NCBI GenBank assembly: GCA_029817715.1
Contig: JARUPY010000538.1
Location: 310,001 to 374,000 of the forward strand
Origin: Melastoma dodecandrum
Taxonomy: Eukaryota > Streptophyta > Magnoliopsida > Myrtales > Melastomataceae
Length of the DNA stretch: 64,000 bases
Reading direction: 5' to 3'
Part shown: piece after piece, positions 30,969-41,534 of the stretch
Numbering within the stretch: position 1 is the first letter of the stretch
How the letters are laid out: every line of letters starts with the position of its first letter
Position numbers and translations under genes: made by a program
The notes under the pieces: model-generated
Seen by the model: only the letters and a program-made list of their open reading frames with translations
The model's database searches: none
Told to the model about the DNA's origin: nothing

Positions 30969-33290
30969 CAATGATCAGAAAGACGTAGTCGCTGATGTCT
31001 TAGAGCGACTATGAGTGTATGGGCTAACTAGGCCTTTAGTTAGTCTAGAAAAGTATCTGGAAACCAGTTCGCTGGATGTAGATAGTCCCGGCCAGCGTGC
31101 TGAAGAGGATAAATTGAATCCTGGTTTGAAAGTGTGTATAGATTCGACTGGTGTTGTCTCTCATCCTACTATGAATAAAACATCGTTTTGTGATAAATTT
31201 ATAGCTGAATCTCCTGAAGATCGAGGCACTTTAATGATGCCTCGAGACCCTCTCGTAAATGTAAATTTGAGCGACGATGCAACCCAGCGACCTATTTTTA
31301 TAAGCGGTTCGATTGACAAAGTTCTCTTTCAATCGATCTTAACCCTTTTAAAGAAGTTTAAAGATTGTTTTGCTTGGGATTATACTGAAATGTCTGGCTT
31401 GGATCGACGATTAGTCGAACATACTTTACCTACTAAGCCAGACTTCAAACCCGTAAAACAGGCTCCATGTCGATTTTCAAGCGAGCATAGCCAACAAGTC
31501 TTTGACGAAGTAAAGAAATTATTCGACGCTGGATATATAAGGACATCTCGAAACACATAATAGATTTCTTCTATTGTTCCTGTAAAAAAAGAAGAATGGA
31601 AAAATTCGAGTTTGTATCGATTTTAGAGATCTCAATAAAGGAACTCCAAATGACGAATATCCGATGCCAATAGAGAATGAACTCATCGATAAGGCATCAG
31701 GACATAAAATTATGTCTTTTATGGATGGTTATTCTGGGTATAACCATATCTTCATCGCTGAGAATGATGTACATAAAACAACTTTTCGTTGTCCTTTTGG
31801 AATTTTTGAATGGGTTGTCATGCCTTTTGGTTTAAAGAATGCAGGCATAACCTATCAAAGGGCAATGAACCTTATCTTTAACCCATTGATTGGGTCCTCG
31901 GTTGAGGTTTATACCGACGATATTGTTGTAAAATCTTTGGCAGATCATTGTCATGTTGACGATCTTCGAAAAGCTTTTTTCAAATGAGAAAGCAAAACTT
32001 GAAGCTGAATCCCATGAAGTGTGCCTTCGGTGTTCGAGCCGGTCAGTTTTTGGGATTTTTAGTTCATCATAGAGGGATAGAGATTGATCCGGGTAAAATT
32101 AAAGCTATTCAGGATCTACTTCCTCCTTCGGCCAAAAAACAGCTCCAAGCTTTCTTAAGAAGAGTAAATTACCTAAGGCGATTTATAGGTAATCTAGTCG
32201 GTTGAACAACGACATTTTCTAACTTGTTGAAAGGACAAAGTAGTTTTGAATGGATTGATAGTCATCAGGAATCTTTTAAAGCTATTAAAAAGTATCTTAT
32301 CAATCCACCAGTCCTGGTCCCACCAAAGCAAGATCGACCTTTTTCATTGTATATCTCTGCGATCGATAAGGTCCTCGGATCGATGTTGGTACAAGAAGAT
32401 AATCAACGTAAAGAAAGAGTCCCTTGTTACTTATCTCGGATCCTTACTCCTATCGAATATAGGTATACTAATAATGAGAAGCTATGCCTTTCATTGTATT
32501 ACGCTGTCATGAAAATTTGACACTATATTGGGAGTAGCACAGTATATGTAGTATCGAATGCTCTTGTGTTAAAAATGTTGTTCAATAACCCTAGGTTATC
32601 TGGTAGGCTTAGCAAATGGAGCCTTCTTATGTCTCCATTTGATCTTCGATATCGATCGCAAGCATCAATCAAAGGGCAGGTTTTAGCCGACTTTTTAGCT
32701 CAATATACAGATTCCAGGTAGAATCTTGGGAAGTTTGGTTTGATGGGTCTGTGTCCAGTGAAAGAGTCGGAGTAGGAGTCTATGTTCTATCTTCTTTGAA
32801 GGTGAAACATAATATAACCTATAGAATCGACGATTTGCTAACAAATAATTCCATCGAATATGAGGCTTTGATCATAGCTCTACAGACTTTGATTGATCTT
32901 CGAGTATCATATGCGACTGTTCGAGGGGATTTGCAGCTCGTCATCATCATATCAAAGGATCAAGTATGTGTATCTTCGATCATCACCAAAGATACTTGGA
33001 CAGAGTCCACGAGTTGTCTTCTTTCTTTAAAGAAGTTCATTTTGAACACATCCTTAGGGAAGACAATTTCGTAGCAAATGAATTGGCACAAGATGCCTCC
33101 GATTTTAAAATAAGTCATCGATTGATGCAGGAAATTGGAGAACAAGTGCATACAATACATTCTGTATTGAACAATAATTCTACACATGTGAATGTCATTA
33201 GTATTTTCCAATCGACAACTGATTGGAGAAAACAGTTCATTGAATTCTTCTCCAATCCTAAGAAGGAGGCGAGGATTATATAAGATGAAC
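30961..33290 (+). pseudogene. Outer element pol remnant (RT and two RNase H domains; integrase deleted)
   Basis: RT sequence runs from about 31350 to 31990, with the active-site motif changed to YTDD. The first RNase H lies at 32224-32520 and the archaeal-type one at about 32720-33110 (VWFDGSVSSERVGVGV, EYEAL). Stops (for example 31011-31013, 31558-31560, 31985-31987, 32203-32205) and frameshifts break it. The homology to the inner pol ends at DWRKQFIEFFSNPKKEARI (33287), and the polypurine tract follows at once. The region corresponding to integrase and to any antisense gene is absent. Confidence 0.8.
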
Positions 33291-33300
33291 AGGCGCATTG

Positions 33301-33317
33301 AAGGAAGGGGGGCCAAA
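33301..33317 (+). other. Polypurine tract of the outer element
   Basis: AAGGAAGGGGGGCCAAA directly before the TG of the right LTR. Confidence 0.65.
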
Positions 33318-33910
33318 TGTTTACACAGCAAATACCATTTTGGGCCTTCTACGATGGGCTTTGATGAATGCTAGGATCGACGTTCCTTGCAAGATACTCA
33401 ATCGTCGTGTCGAATGCGACTATTAAGGCATGGATCGATGTTGAAGTAAGAAGCAGGCCGAGGGAGTACAGTTCGACAGAAAGGATGCTCAAAGATAAGG
33501 CTTCAAGAGATGTCTTTAGTATCGACGTCAGACGTCAAGACTTGAAGCCATTGCTCACGAGCGTCGATGATGGAGTCGTCTTAGCAGTTGAATAATAGTT
33601 AGTTTTAGGATGATTAGGAGGTGTTAAATATGCGTCGGTCTGCAGTTATTAGTTGATATCTATAAATAAATTAGTCCTGTTCAATTATAAATACACGACA
33701 ATCATTCTATTACCCCGAAGGGCTGCCTGATTGTCAACCTAACTATCTGTAATCGTTTTAACTGTTGTGCAATAGCTGTAAGTTCTTCTTTTTACATTTA
33801 GTGAATTTCTGATTGTTCTTTTGTTAATTTACTTTATTGGCGACCACATTTACTATTAACACTTTGAGTCCCCAATATATCGCAACGTATTTTGCTGCTT
33901 CTTGTCAACA
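33318..33910 (+). repeat. Right LTR of the outer element
   Basis: 593 bp, starting TGTTTACA and ending near TGTCAACA. It aligns with 13192-14031 apart from the insertion there. The TATA-like word is TCTATAAATAAATT. The end is set by comparison with the left copy and is uncertain by a few bases. Confidence 0.75.
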
Positions 33911-34055
33911 TCTTACGCAAACGTGTAAGGAAACCGTTTTTCTTTGTTACTTCCTCGGTTCTGTTAAGGTAAACATCTTCGTTTTGTTTTTGCAGTTAGT
34001 TGTATATATAGTCAAGCCATGCTATGCTTGGCGTCCAAATAAAATATCGAAGTAA

Positions 34056-34355
34056 ATGAGCATTCTGCTTCCACAACCAACGAAGATGGAATTCAAGGCA
34101 TCCACCGAGGAGGTCCTTTTGAAGGCGGCCGTGTTCCTTGCGGTTCAGGTCCTGGTTTATCTCATCCTGTCGAATTCCTCCGACGTATTTTCCAAGAATA
34201 GGGCGAGGTCTATCAGTTTCAGGAGGTCCCCTTCCCTGAGCGTGAGGCACATGCTGGTGGTCATCTCCGACCTCCCGTCCGCAGGCGAGCTGTCACCATC
34301 TTCGACCGGACAGGGGGGGTCAGCTTCCCACTTTAGGGGTCCAAGAGCGAGCTGA
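34056..34355 (+). CDS. Small single-pass membrane protein, function unknown
   Basis: 99 residues from ATG 34056, with a TAA directly upstream; a second ATG at 34086 (MEFKAS) is an equally possible start. One hydrophobic helix (AAVFLAVQVLVYLILS, about 24-39) is followed by a basic Ser/Arg-rich segment (RARSISFRRSPSLSVRHML) and a Ser/Gly-rich end. The layout suggests a membrane anchor with a basic cytosolic tail. I recall short plant proteins of similar design but no name. It begins only 146 bp after the outer 3' LTR, so that LTR is probably now part of its promoter region. Confidence 0.6.
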   Translation: MSILLPQPTKMEFKASTEEVLLKAAVFLAVQVLVYLILSNSSDVFSKNRARSISFRRSPSLSVRHMLVVISDLPSAGELSPSSTGQGGSASHFRGPRAS

Positions 34356-34440
34356 CTCTGATTGGATCACTTATGTCATATTCGTGTCCTTTTAAGTTTC
34401 ATATTATAATTTAAAATTAAGATTTGTAGTAACGTCAAAT

Positions 34441-34513
34441 GGGGATGTAGCTCAGATGGTAGAGCGCTCGCTTAGCATGCGAGAGGTACGGGGATCGATA
34501 CCCCGCATCTCCA
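34441..34513 (+). tRNA. tRNA-Ala (anticodon AGC)
   Basis: 73 bases fold as a full cloverleaf: acceptor GGGGATG with CATCTCC, a D-arm with TAGCTCAGATGG (A box), anticodon stem CTCGC/GCGAG with loop TTAGCAT (anticodon AGC), and a T-arm GGGGATCGATACCCC (B box). No intron. The genome happens to have CCA at the end, and a TTTT run about 15 bp further on would stop RNA polymerase III. Confidence 0.93.
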
Positions 34514-35503
34514 CCAAATATTTCTTTATCGTTTTCTTTCTTTTATTCCTGTCTCGTCTGGTCGATGGAATATCATCCCCTGTCAACGTTCGCCAGGTGA
34601 CCAAAACATTCTGTCTGTGGCCTGGCGGGCGGACTCCCCGAAGTCCCCCTTCCTCCATTTTGTAACTGAGATGATAAAGCAGACGACTCCTTACTCAAAA
34701 CCTCCACACCCCCTGCTCCAAGGAGAATGCAAGGGACCATCCCCTCTACCATACACAAGCTTCGAAGCACCGGCCGTCGGATGGTAGGAGGGTCCTCGTC
34801 CACGGCAGTGAGGAGTGGCCACTGTTTCGTCTCAACGAGGACCGAGCGGTGGCAGCGGCTGCAGGGAACGCCGCTGGGGGTATTGAGCTCGAGGACGTCG
34901 GACGGAACCCTTGCTGAGGCCTTGCTAATCCCCCCTTGTAAGTAAAGCTTCGTTCTTAAATAAGATAAGCTTTTCAAAATTACGGGTGATGTACAACACG
35001 GGGGAGAATTTGATGATGGGTGGTGGGTGGAGGTTGGACCTACGGCTATCCGTTCCGACAATGTCAGATGTCTGAAGAAAACTCAAAGGGCTAGGACATA
35101 GGGAGTTAGAGTGGCCAACATTAAGTAGAAGTATGTCTCTATGTCTTTGTTCTATCTAGGCTTTGGATCACTTCACATGATGCACACTTTGAACCTTAGA
35201 CTTTAATCCCACCAATCATCAATCCCAAGGATAAGAGTGAAATCTTCGGCCCTTTTGTGGGCCTCTTCCTCTTCTCATATGGCCGGCCCCTTTGAAGCTG
35301 TCGGCTGTTTTCATGCAATATAATATAATTAACATTCAATTTTTGTGGCTCACTGCTTCGTCATCTTCTCCCTCGGACTGCTACGAAAGCTCAATTCCCC
35401 AGATTCAACACCCCCCGCCACCATTGCTGAAGCAGTGGATAAAGGTCCCTTTTCTTCACATCTTTCTTCGGTTATTGTCCGAATCCCAGGCCCCCCAGAC
35501 ACC
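34514..35503. other. Intergenic, upstream of the formate-THF ligase gene
   Basis: GC-rich open frames on both strands at 34573-35061 overlap each other and show no known motif. The last 200 bp should hold the ligase promoter and 5' UTR. A coding-like frame runs from 35345 into the ligase start and is best read as leader. Confidence 0.5.
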
Positions 35504-37850
35504 ATGACAGGCACAAGCAGCGGCAGTGGCGGCAGCAGGACTCTTAGGAAGCTTCAGGTTCAGTCCCCAGTCCCCGCCGACATCGACATCGCCAACTCCG
35601 TCGAGCCCTTCCCCATCTCCGACATCGCCGAGACACTCAATCTCTCCCCCGCCCACTACGATTCCTACGGCAAGCACAAGGCCAAGGTCTTGCTGTCGGT
35701 TCTTGATGAGCTTGAGGGATCCGGAGATGGGTATTACGTGGTTGTTGGTGGGATTACTCCTACCCCTCTCGGAGAAGGGAAATCCACCACCACCGTCGGC
35801 CTCTGCCAGGCTTTGGGGGCCTTCCTCGATAAGAAGGTCGGAGAACCACCCCAAACACAGCGACCCTTTTTTGTGTGTCGTAGCCCGATTGTGTAGTTAT
35901 GTGGCATTGAATTGCGTTAGTCCATTGAGAGATCTTCTATTGGATTCCTGTTGGATTGTGTGTATACTTCATGTGCGGTTTGTCTTGTTCTCATTGGCTA
36001 ATTTGGTGGTCGGATTCGATGTTAGGTGGTCACTTGCCTTCGGCAACCGTCCCAAGGCCCTACTTTTGGGATCAAAGGAGGAGCAGCCGGTGGTGGTTAC
36101 AGTCAAGTCATCCCGATGGACGAATTCAATCTCCACCTTACTGGTGATATTCATGCTATAACTGCAGCGAATAATCTGTTAGCTGCAGCTATTGACGCTC
36201 GGATATTTCACGAGTCGACGCAGTCTGACAAGGCTCTCCTGAATCGCCTGTGCCCCCCGAATAAAGAAGGGAAAAAGAGCTTTAGCAGCATCATGTTTAG
36301 GCGTCTCAAGAAGCTTGGCATTTCCAAGGACAATCCGGCGGACCTCACACCGGCAGAAGTCAAGAAGTTTGCTAGGCTAGACATTGACCCTGCCTCCGTC
36401 ACATGGAGGAGGGTGATGGATGTAAATGATCGGTTCCTGAGGAAAATCACTGTCGGCCAAGGGCCAGAGGAGAAGGGGATGATGAGAGAAACTGGGTTTG
36501 ATATATCGGTTGCTAGCGAGATAATGGCTGTGTTAGCACTCATTACCTCTCTTGCTGATATGCGTGAGAGGCTGGGAAAAATGGTCGTCGGGAATAGCCG
36601 GGCAGGGGAACCTATTACTGCCGATGATCTAGGAGTCGGGGGTGCATTGACTGTTCTGATGAAAGATGCTATTAACCCTACACTGATGCAGACTCTCGAA
36701 GGCACCCCCGTGTTAGTTCATGCTGGTCCTTTTGCTAATATTGCTCATGGGAATTCCTCAATTGTTGCCGATAAAATTGCATTGAAGCTTGTGGGTCCCG
36801 GTGGATTTGTTGTAACAGAAGCTGGTTTTGGTTCCGACATCGGTACAGAGAAGTTCATGAATATTAAGTGCCGATACAGTGGACTAAGCCCTCAATGTGC
36901 CATCATAGTGGCAACCATTAGGGCCCTGAAGATGCACGGTGGTGGGCCTGAAGTTGTTGCTGGGAAACCTCTCGATCGTGCCTACTTGTCCGAAAATGTT
37001 GCTCTTGTTGAAGGTGGTTGTGTCAATCTAGTCAGGCATATCAAAAACACGAAGGCTTATGGGGTCAATGTCGTCGTGGCGGTGAATATGTTCTCAACGG
37101 ATACGGAAGCTGAATTATCCACTGTTCGGAATGCTGCACTGGCAGCTGGAGCCTTTGATGCTGTTGTCTGTACCCATCACGCTCACGGTGGAAAAGGAGC
37201 GGTTAGTCCATTCTCATGCTTTCATTTCCTACTTTTTTTGTCGTAGCAGGTGCATCTAGCTTCTAATTTGTTTTATGAGACATGTAGAGACGTAACCACT
37301 GCCTGTGTCGTTATTCTCGAGTGCTGAGTTGGTGAATTTCAGGTGGACCTCGGAATTGCTGTCCAGAGAGCTTGTGAAAATGTAACCCAGCCATTGAAGT
37401 TCTTATATCCTTTGGATATCAGCATCAAGGACAAAATTGAAGCTATAGCAAAGTCATATGGTGCTGCCGGGGTGGAGTACTCGGAACAGGTGAGCCTTTC
37501 TCTCTACTTCCCTTTATCTGAACCGACAGCCTACGTTGTCCTTCAGCTAATGGAAGTGGTATTCTATATTGCAGGCTGAGAAGCACATCGAAATGTATGC
37601 CAAGCAGGGTTTCTCTGGTCTGCCCATCTGTATGGCAAAGACCCAGTATTCTTTCTCTGACAATGCTACCGACAAGGGAGCACCGTCAGGTTTCACCCTG
37701 CCGATAAGAGATGTTCGTGCCAGCATTGGGGCTGGATTCATATATCCTCTGGTTGGGACCATGAGTACGATGCCGGGCCTTCCAACTCGACCTTGCTTTT
37801 ACGACATCGATTTGGACACTGCTACTGGCAAGGTCATTGGGCTATCGTGA
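35504..37850 (+). CDS. THFS: Formate-tetrahydrofolate ligase (10-formyl-THF synthetase)
   Basis: Four exons (35504-35836, 36026-37201, 37343-37489, 37575-37850), all in phase 0, give 643 residues, the usual length for the monofunctional plant enzyme (about 635). The ATP loop is [10 protein letters not shown] (87-96). Other conserved stretches are [40 protein letters not shown] and [19 protein letters not shown]. It joins formate and tetrahydrofolate with ATP to make 10-formyl-THF in the cytosol, feeding purine synthesis and C1 interconversion linked to serine and photorespiration. The first ATG with the [10 protein letters not shown] start was chosen; no targeting peptide is evident. Confidence 0.96.
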
Positions 37851-38883
37851 AGTGGAGAAGCACGATACGAAGCCCTGTCCTGTTCTTGTTGTTATACGCT
37901 ATTTTAATTTTACCGGCGTCATTTTCATTCGGACAAATAAGACATGTACGAATTTTTCATCGGCCTTGTGCCATTGATCCATTGTAGTTGCTGTTGTAAG
38001 CGTCCTGCTCACCAGAATAATGCTGCATTTGATCTTAATTTTGCTATGGATACGTTTTTTTTGCACTACAGGACGGTTCGACGTTGCTGCTCAATTCCCG
38101 TCGGCTATCGTGCAATGTGCCTCCTAAGAAGAGTTAATTACTCTACAGGAAAATTCCTATAAGTGGACTTATGTTTCCCATCATAATCATGGAAACGGCG
38201 AAATTGCTAAAGAAAAGGCTGTGGCTGTGGCTGTGGCTTTCGACCAGGCTTTTAGCAGCAGAGCTGCTGCTGTCGGGGTTGTCGCTGGATCTGATCTAAA
38301 CTGAGGTTGCCCTTGTTAGAGAGTAGATTCTTGAAATAATGGTTATCAAACGATTTGGTCGAGTTTCTGTTCAGCGGGTTGGTGTTGTTGACATTGCCAG
38401 TTGCCAGTTGCTGGCCACAGGTTCTGCTGGTCAGATGTCATGGTGCTGTCTAAAGCCGGGTATCATCCGGTTGTCCCCGACAAGACCCGTTGCTAAAGGT
38501 GGCACACCTCGCTCTTCCAATCGTGTGGCTACCTGATATGGTCACAATATCATTGATATCCCTGTCGATGAATGAATGGCCATGGCAGCATCCAACTGTA
38601 ACCAAAACCAAATTAAGACCATGACCACCGGTTCATCAGTCTTTCAGTTATGTTCACACAGTGGGTATCCCATTCCAGTTGTCTGCATGGCTCCTCGCCT
38701 CATCTGCTGGCTTGGAGCAGATGCTGGGGGGGGGGGGGGGGCTCATTGATGCGCTCATCGATATCCTAGGCCGCAGGTGGTGCTGCCTCACCGCTGCAGC
38801 TCGAGGTATGAACAATTGGATTTTTGTTATTGTAGTTGAAATTGATATTTTCTTTTAATTGTGTTCGATCAGAAGTTGGGATG
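37851..38883. other. Intergenic, 3' flank of the ligase gene
   Basis: Holds the ligase 3' UTR, a short (GGCTGT)n-like stretch near 38217-38240 and a run of about 16 G at 38727-38742. No gene supported. Confidence 0.5.
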
Positions 38884-39889
38884 AGAGCAGGAGTTTGAGA
38901 AGGCGGCGAAAGCTTTGGAGAGTTCGGAAGGAGTGCCTGATCCGGATCTTGATCTACCTGGGTTAGAAATTGGATTGGATTGAGCATGGGGCGACACTCT
39001 TAGTTGAATTGGCGTCGATTGTTTCCTCAGACGGTCAGACTGGCTCGATTTTGATCGAACGACGCTGGCAAATGATGTTCACGACAAGACCGGGGACCAC
39101 ATCGCCGGTTCAGGTCGGTAGTTGGAACCGTGCCAGTCACGCCATTATTAGATATAGAGAAATAAGAGAAGCTCGATTATATGTTCCAGGGTTTAATTGT
39201 GGGTTGCTTGACTTCTTCAGTGTATTCCAAGAGAGAAATTTCAGGACCGACGACCCTCATGTATCTAATATTGTGGTGTTCTCTAATGCGACTAGCGAGT
39301 TGAAAGTCGAGGTATGGGCATGGTTCCTTTTTTGCTTAGTTACCAGTTAGATTTTGGCATAGTCTTGGGTGCGCATGTGCAGGCGGCTGCACCGTTGAAG
39401 ACGGAAGAAGAATACTACTTAAGTTTGATAGGGCTGCCTTCTCTTTTAAGTTCCGCCCATTCAAGGTGCCCTACCCGGTACCGTTTCGACTCCTTGGGGA
39501 TGAGGCAACAGGGTGGTTGGACACCACGTACTTGTCTGAATCTGGGAACCTCTGCATATCTCGAGGAAACAAGGTGGATGGATTCGCATCATTGATCTGT
39601 TCAAGATTGATGTTCTTGTTCATGTAATTGGCTAAGAAAACGTGAGATGCCTCTGTAGTGCTGAAACCACCATTATTCTACAAAAGACAACAGAACCCAG
39701 ACAGAAGCTGCTATCAGCATCTATACTGGAAAGGGAGACAAAGTGGTAACTCGACCCCTATTCGAGGCTGCCAGGAAGACTCTTTTGCCGAGCGACACCC
39801 ACTGCATTCTATTGTGTCTGCAGGCAATTGACAAGTTCGTTTCTTTAAGGGAGGTAACTGGTGACTTGGATCTTGTGGAGGGAGAATAG
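38884..39889 (+). pseudogene. Decayed plastid-lipid-associated protein / fibrillin (PAP12-like)
   Basis: The C-terminal half of a fibrillin is recognisable. Pieces are AAKALESSEGVPDP (near 38905), ERRWQMMFTTRPGTTSPVQ (to 39114), LDFFSVFQERNFRTDDPHVSN (to 39311), FDRAAFSFKFRPFKVPYPVP and GWLDTTYLSESGNLCISRGNK (to 39573), KTTEPRQKLLSA (near 39680) and AIDKFVSL (39824-39889). Introns with GT..AG separate some pieces, so this is not a retrocopy. A 1-bp deletion near 39392 shifts the frame, another shift lies near 39706, and a stop sits after GLEIGLD (38980). The N-terminal half and transit peptide are missing. Working members bind lipids in plastoglobules or thylakoids. Confidence 0.75.
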
Positions 39890-41534
39890 AATATGGTTTG
39901 GAATGCCTAACTTGGCCAACTGTTGTTATGGTTCTGATGCTTGGACAGTTGCATAAACAAATGCGGCAGAAAGTAACCAAAATCGATCACGGGAGATGGC
40001 AGTGCAACTATCTGAATATGATTAGGAGGATCAGAGCGCCAAATTATGCCTGCCATTTGCTAATTCCTTGCGGTATTGCCCATAGTTCTGATAATTTAAG
40101 CTGACTCCATTATCTCTGGACACACACGAAAGCCTGAAGAGTAAAATATCAATCGCAGATAGAAAACGGACGGACGGTTGGAGAACGCTGCCATGGGCGG
40201 CCTCATGGGCAAACGAGTTGCCCCCAATTTTGTATTTGGTTCCGACAACGTTATGAAATTATACTTTTACCATATTCATCTTTACATTTTGTAGATCATC
40301 AAAGGAATGGACGGGTAAAAGCTTGTGGTACCCATCCTTTTGAGTTTGAGATTCTCCATGAACGGCTCTTCCAGGTAAGCTGGACTGCGAAAAGTCCTAG
40401 ATTCTCGGGAATCAAGGTCGTCTACTCGGCATAAACTTGTACTGGAAGTCAGGAATCAAAAGTTAAGATGGGGTGGAATTGGACACGAAGCTTAAATTGA
40501 AAATTCTGTAAGTATTGCTATTTATACTATGTGGTCGCATCTGCTTGATGGACGCATCGAGGAAGGTAAGTCATGATGATTCCCAAGTTCCTATGGACAG
40601 TTCGAGCAATCAGAAGACAGGCTTTACTAGCATCAACTGCAACGTACCTGTCAAATGTTCACCTAAGTTGTGATTTCTGGTCTGTCCAACAACTTTTGTG
40701 ATGGTGAAAGATCCTCCGATGATACTGGAGCTGGTGTTTGGAAGGGCAGGCACGCAGCCATCTATTGTAAGCAAAAGACGGGAGGGAGTATGAGACCTAA
40801 GGAATGAATATGCATGCCCTGAATAGCAAATAAAGGCTCTGCAAACCATATTTTCTGCACATGAGCTCCCAGCTCATCCCCAGAAATAAGATTTTCTGCA
40901 CAGCCAACTATGCTGTTGCAGAATGGAGTCACTTCTTTCTCAGTCTCAAAGGCCATAGGGATTCCACCCAAGCAGCGAAGAAGAGAGGCATGCCTTACAC
41001 AGCAATGCAGGCAACCTGTAGAAGAGGCCAACTAAAAACAGGGTAAAGAACAGGCATGGAACATCGTCGAAGAATGAGCATTACTATCGCACCTTAAGCA
41101 ATCAAGCATGAAGTATAAAACCAGAGAACAGTACAAAACCTTAAGTCTAGGTAATTTTCCAGAACCTTGGAAGAAGGTACAGGATTGATATAGGGCTAGT
41201 CCAAGAGAGACAAGAGGCAACCATGTACGCCTACTGCTCTCCAGAGAGCAGTGGAGGATGAGGATGCAACCTTAACCTTGCAAATAATTGCAAACTTTGG
41301 CTCACGCTCATCATCTTTATATGAAAAGACAGAAAGAGGATACAAAACAACTATTAGCACTGCTGGCTAAAGAAAACTAGAAAAGAAAATAATATTCATG
41401 CAATAATAGGAAAGGTCACGGGCATTATGTACAAGCTGGGAATTCACAAGGAAAATGGATTGCATCTTCCCTTAACCACAAGGCCCAATACCAGTCTGCA
41501 TAAAGAACTTCAGTCTCGAAAGTAATGAAGTCCA
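39890..41534. other. Intergenic, no gene supported
   Basis: AT-moderate sequence with only short frames in unrelated phases. The last 300 bp are likely the 3' UTR of the minus-strand gene that follows. Confidence 0.5.

Larger units (their letters stand above)
13192..33910 (+). mobile_element. Outer, decayed Ty3/gypsy retrotransposon of the Tat clade (interrupted by an inner element)
   Basis: LTRs at 13192-14031 and 33318-33910 align over their length. The left one carries an insertion of about 260 bp. Between them, in order, are a primer-binding site, gag, protease, RT, RNase H and a second archaeal-type RNase H, all with stops and frameshifts, then a polypurine tract. The second RNase H is diagnostic for Tat elements. 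Integrase is missing. No target duplication is evident (left flank TGGGG, right flank TCTTA), so the ends may have been altered. The inner element (14779-27683) splits its gag. Confidence 0.85.

Noticed and set aside
34573..35061. 162-codon minus frame and opposite 72-codon plus frame
   Set aside because: Open on both strands, no motif, composition effect of GC-rich DNA.
38727..38742. Run of about 16 G
   Set aside because: Homopolymer; length is unreliable in assemblies and no function is implied.
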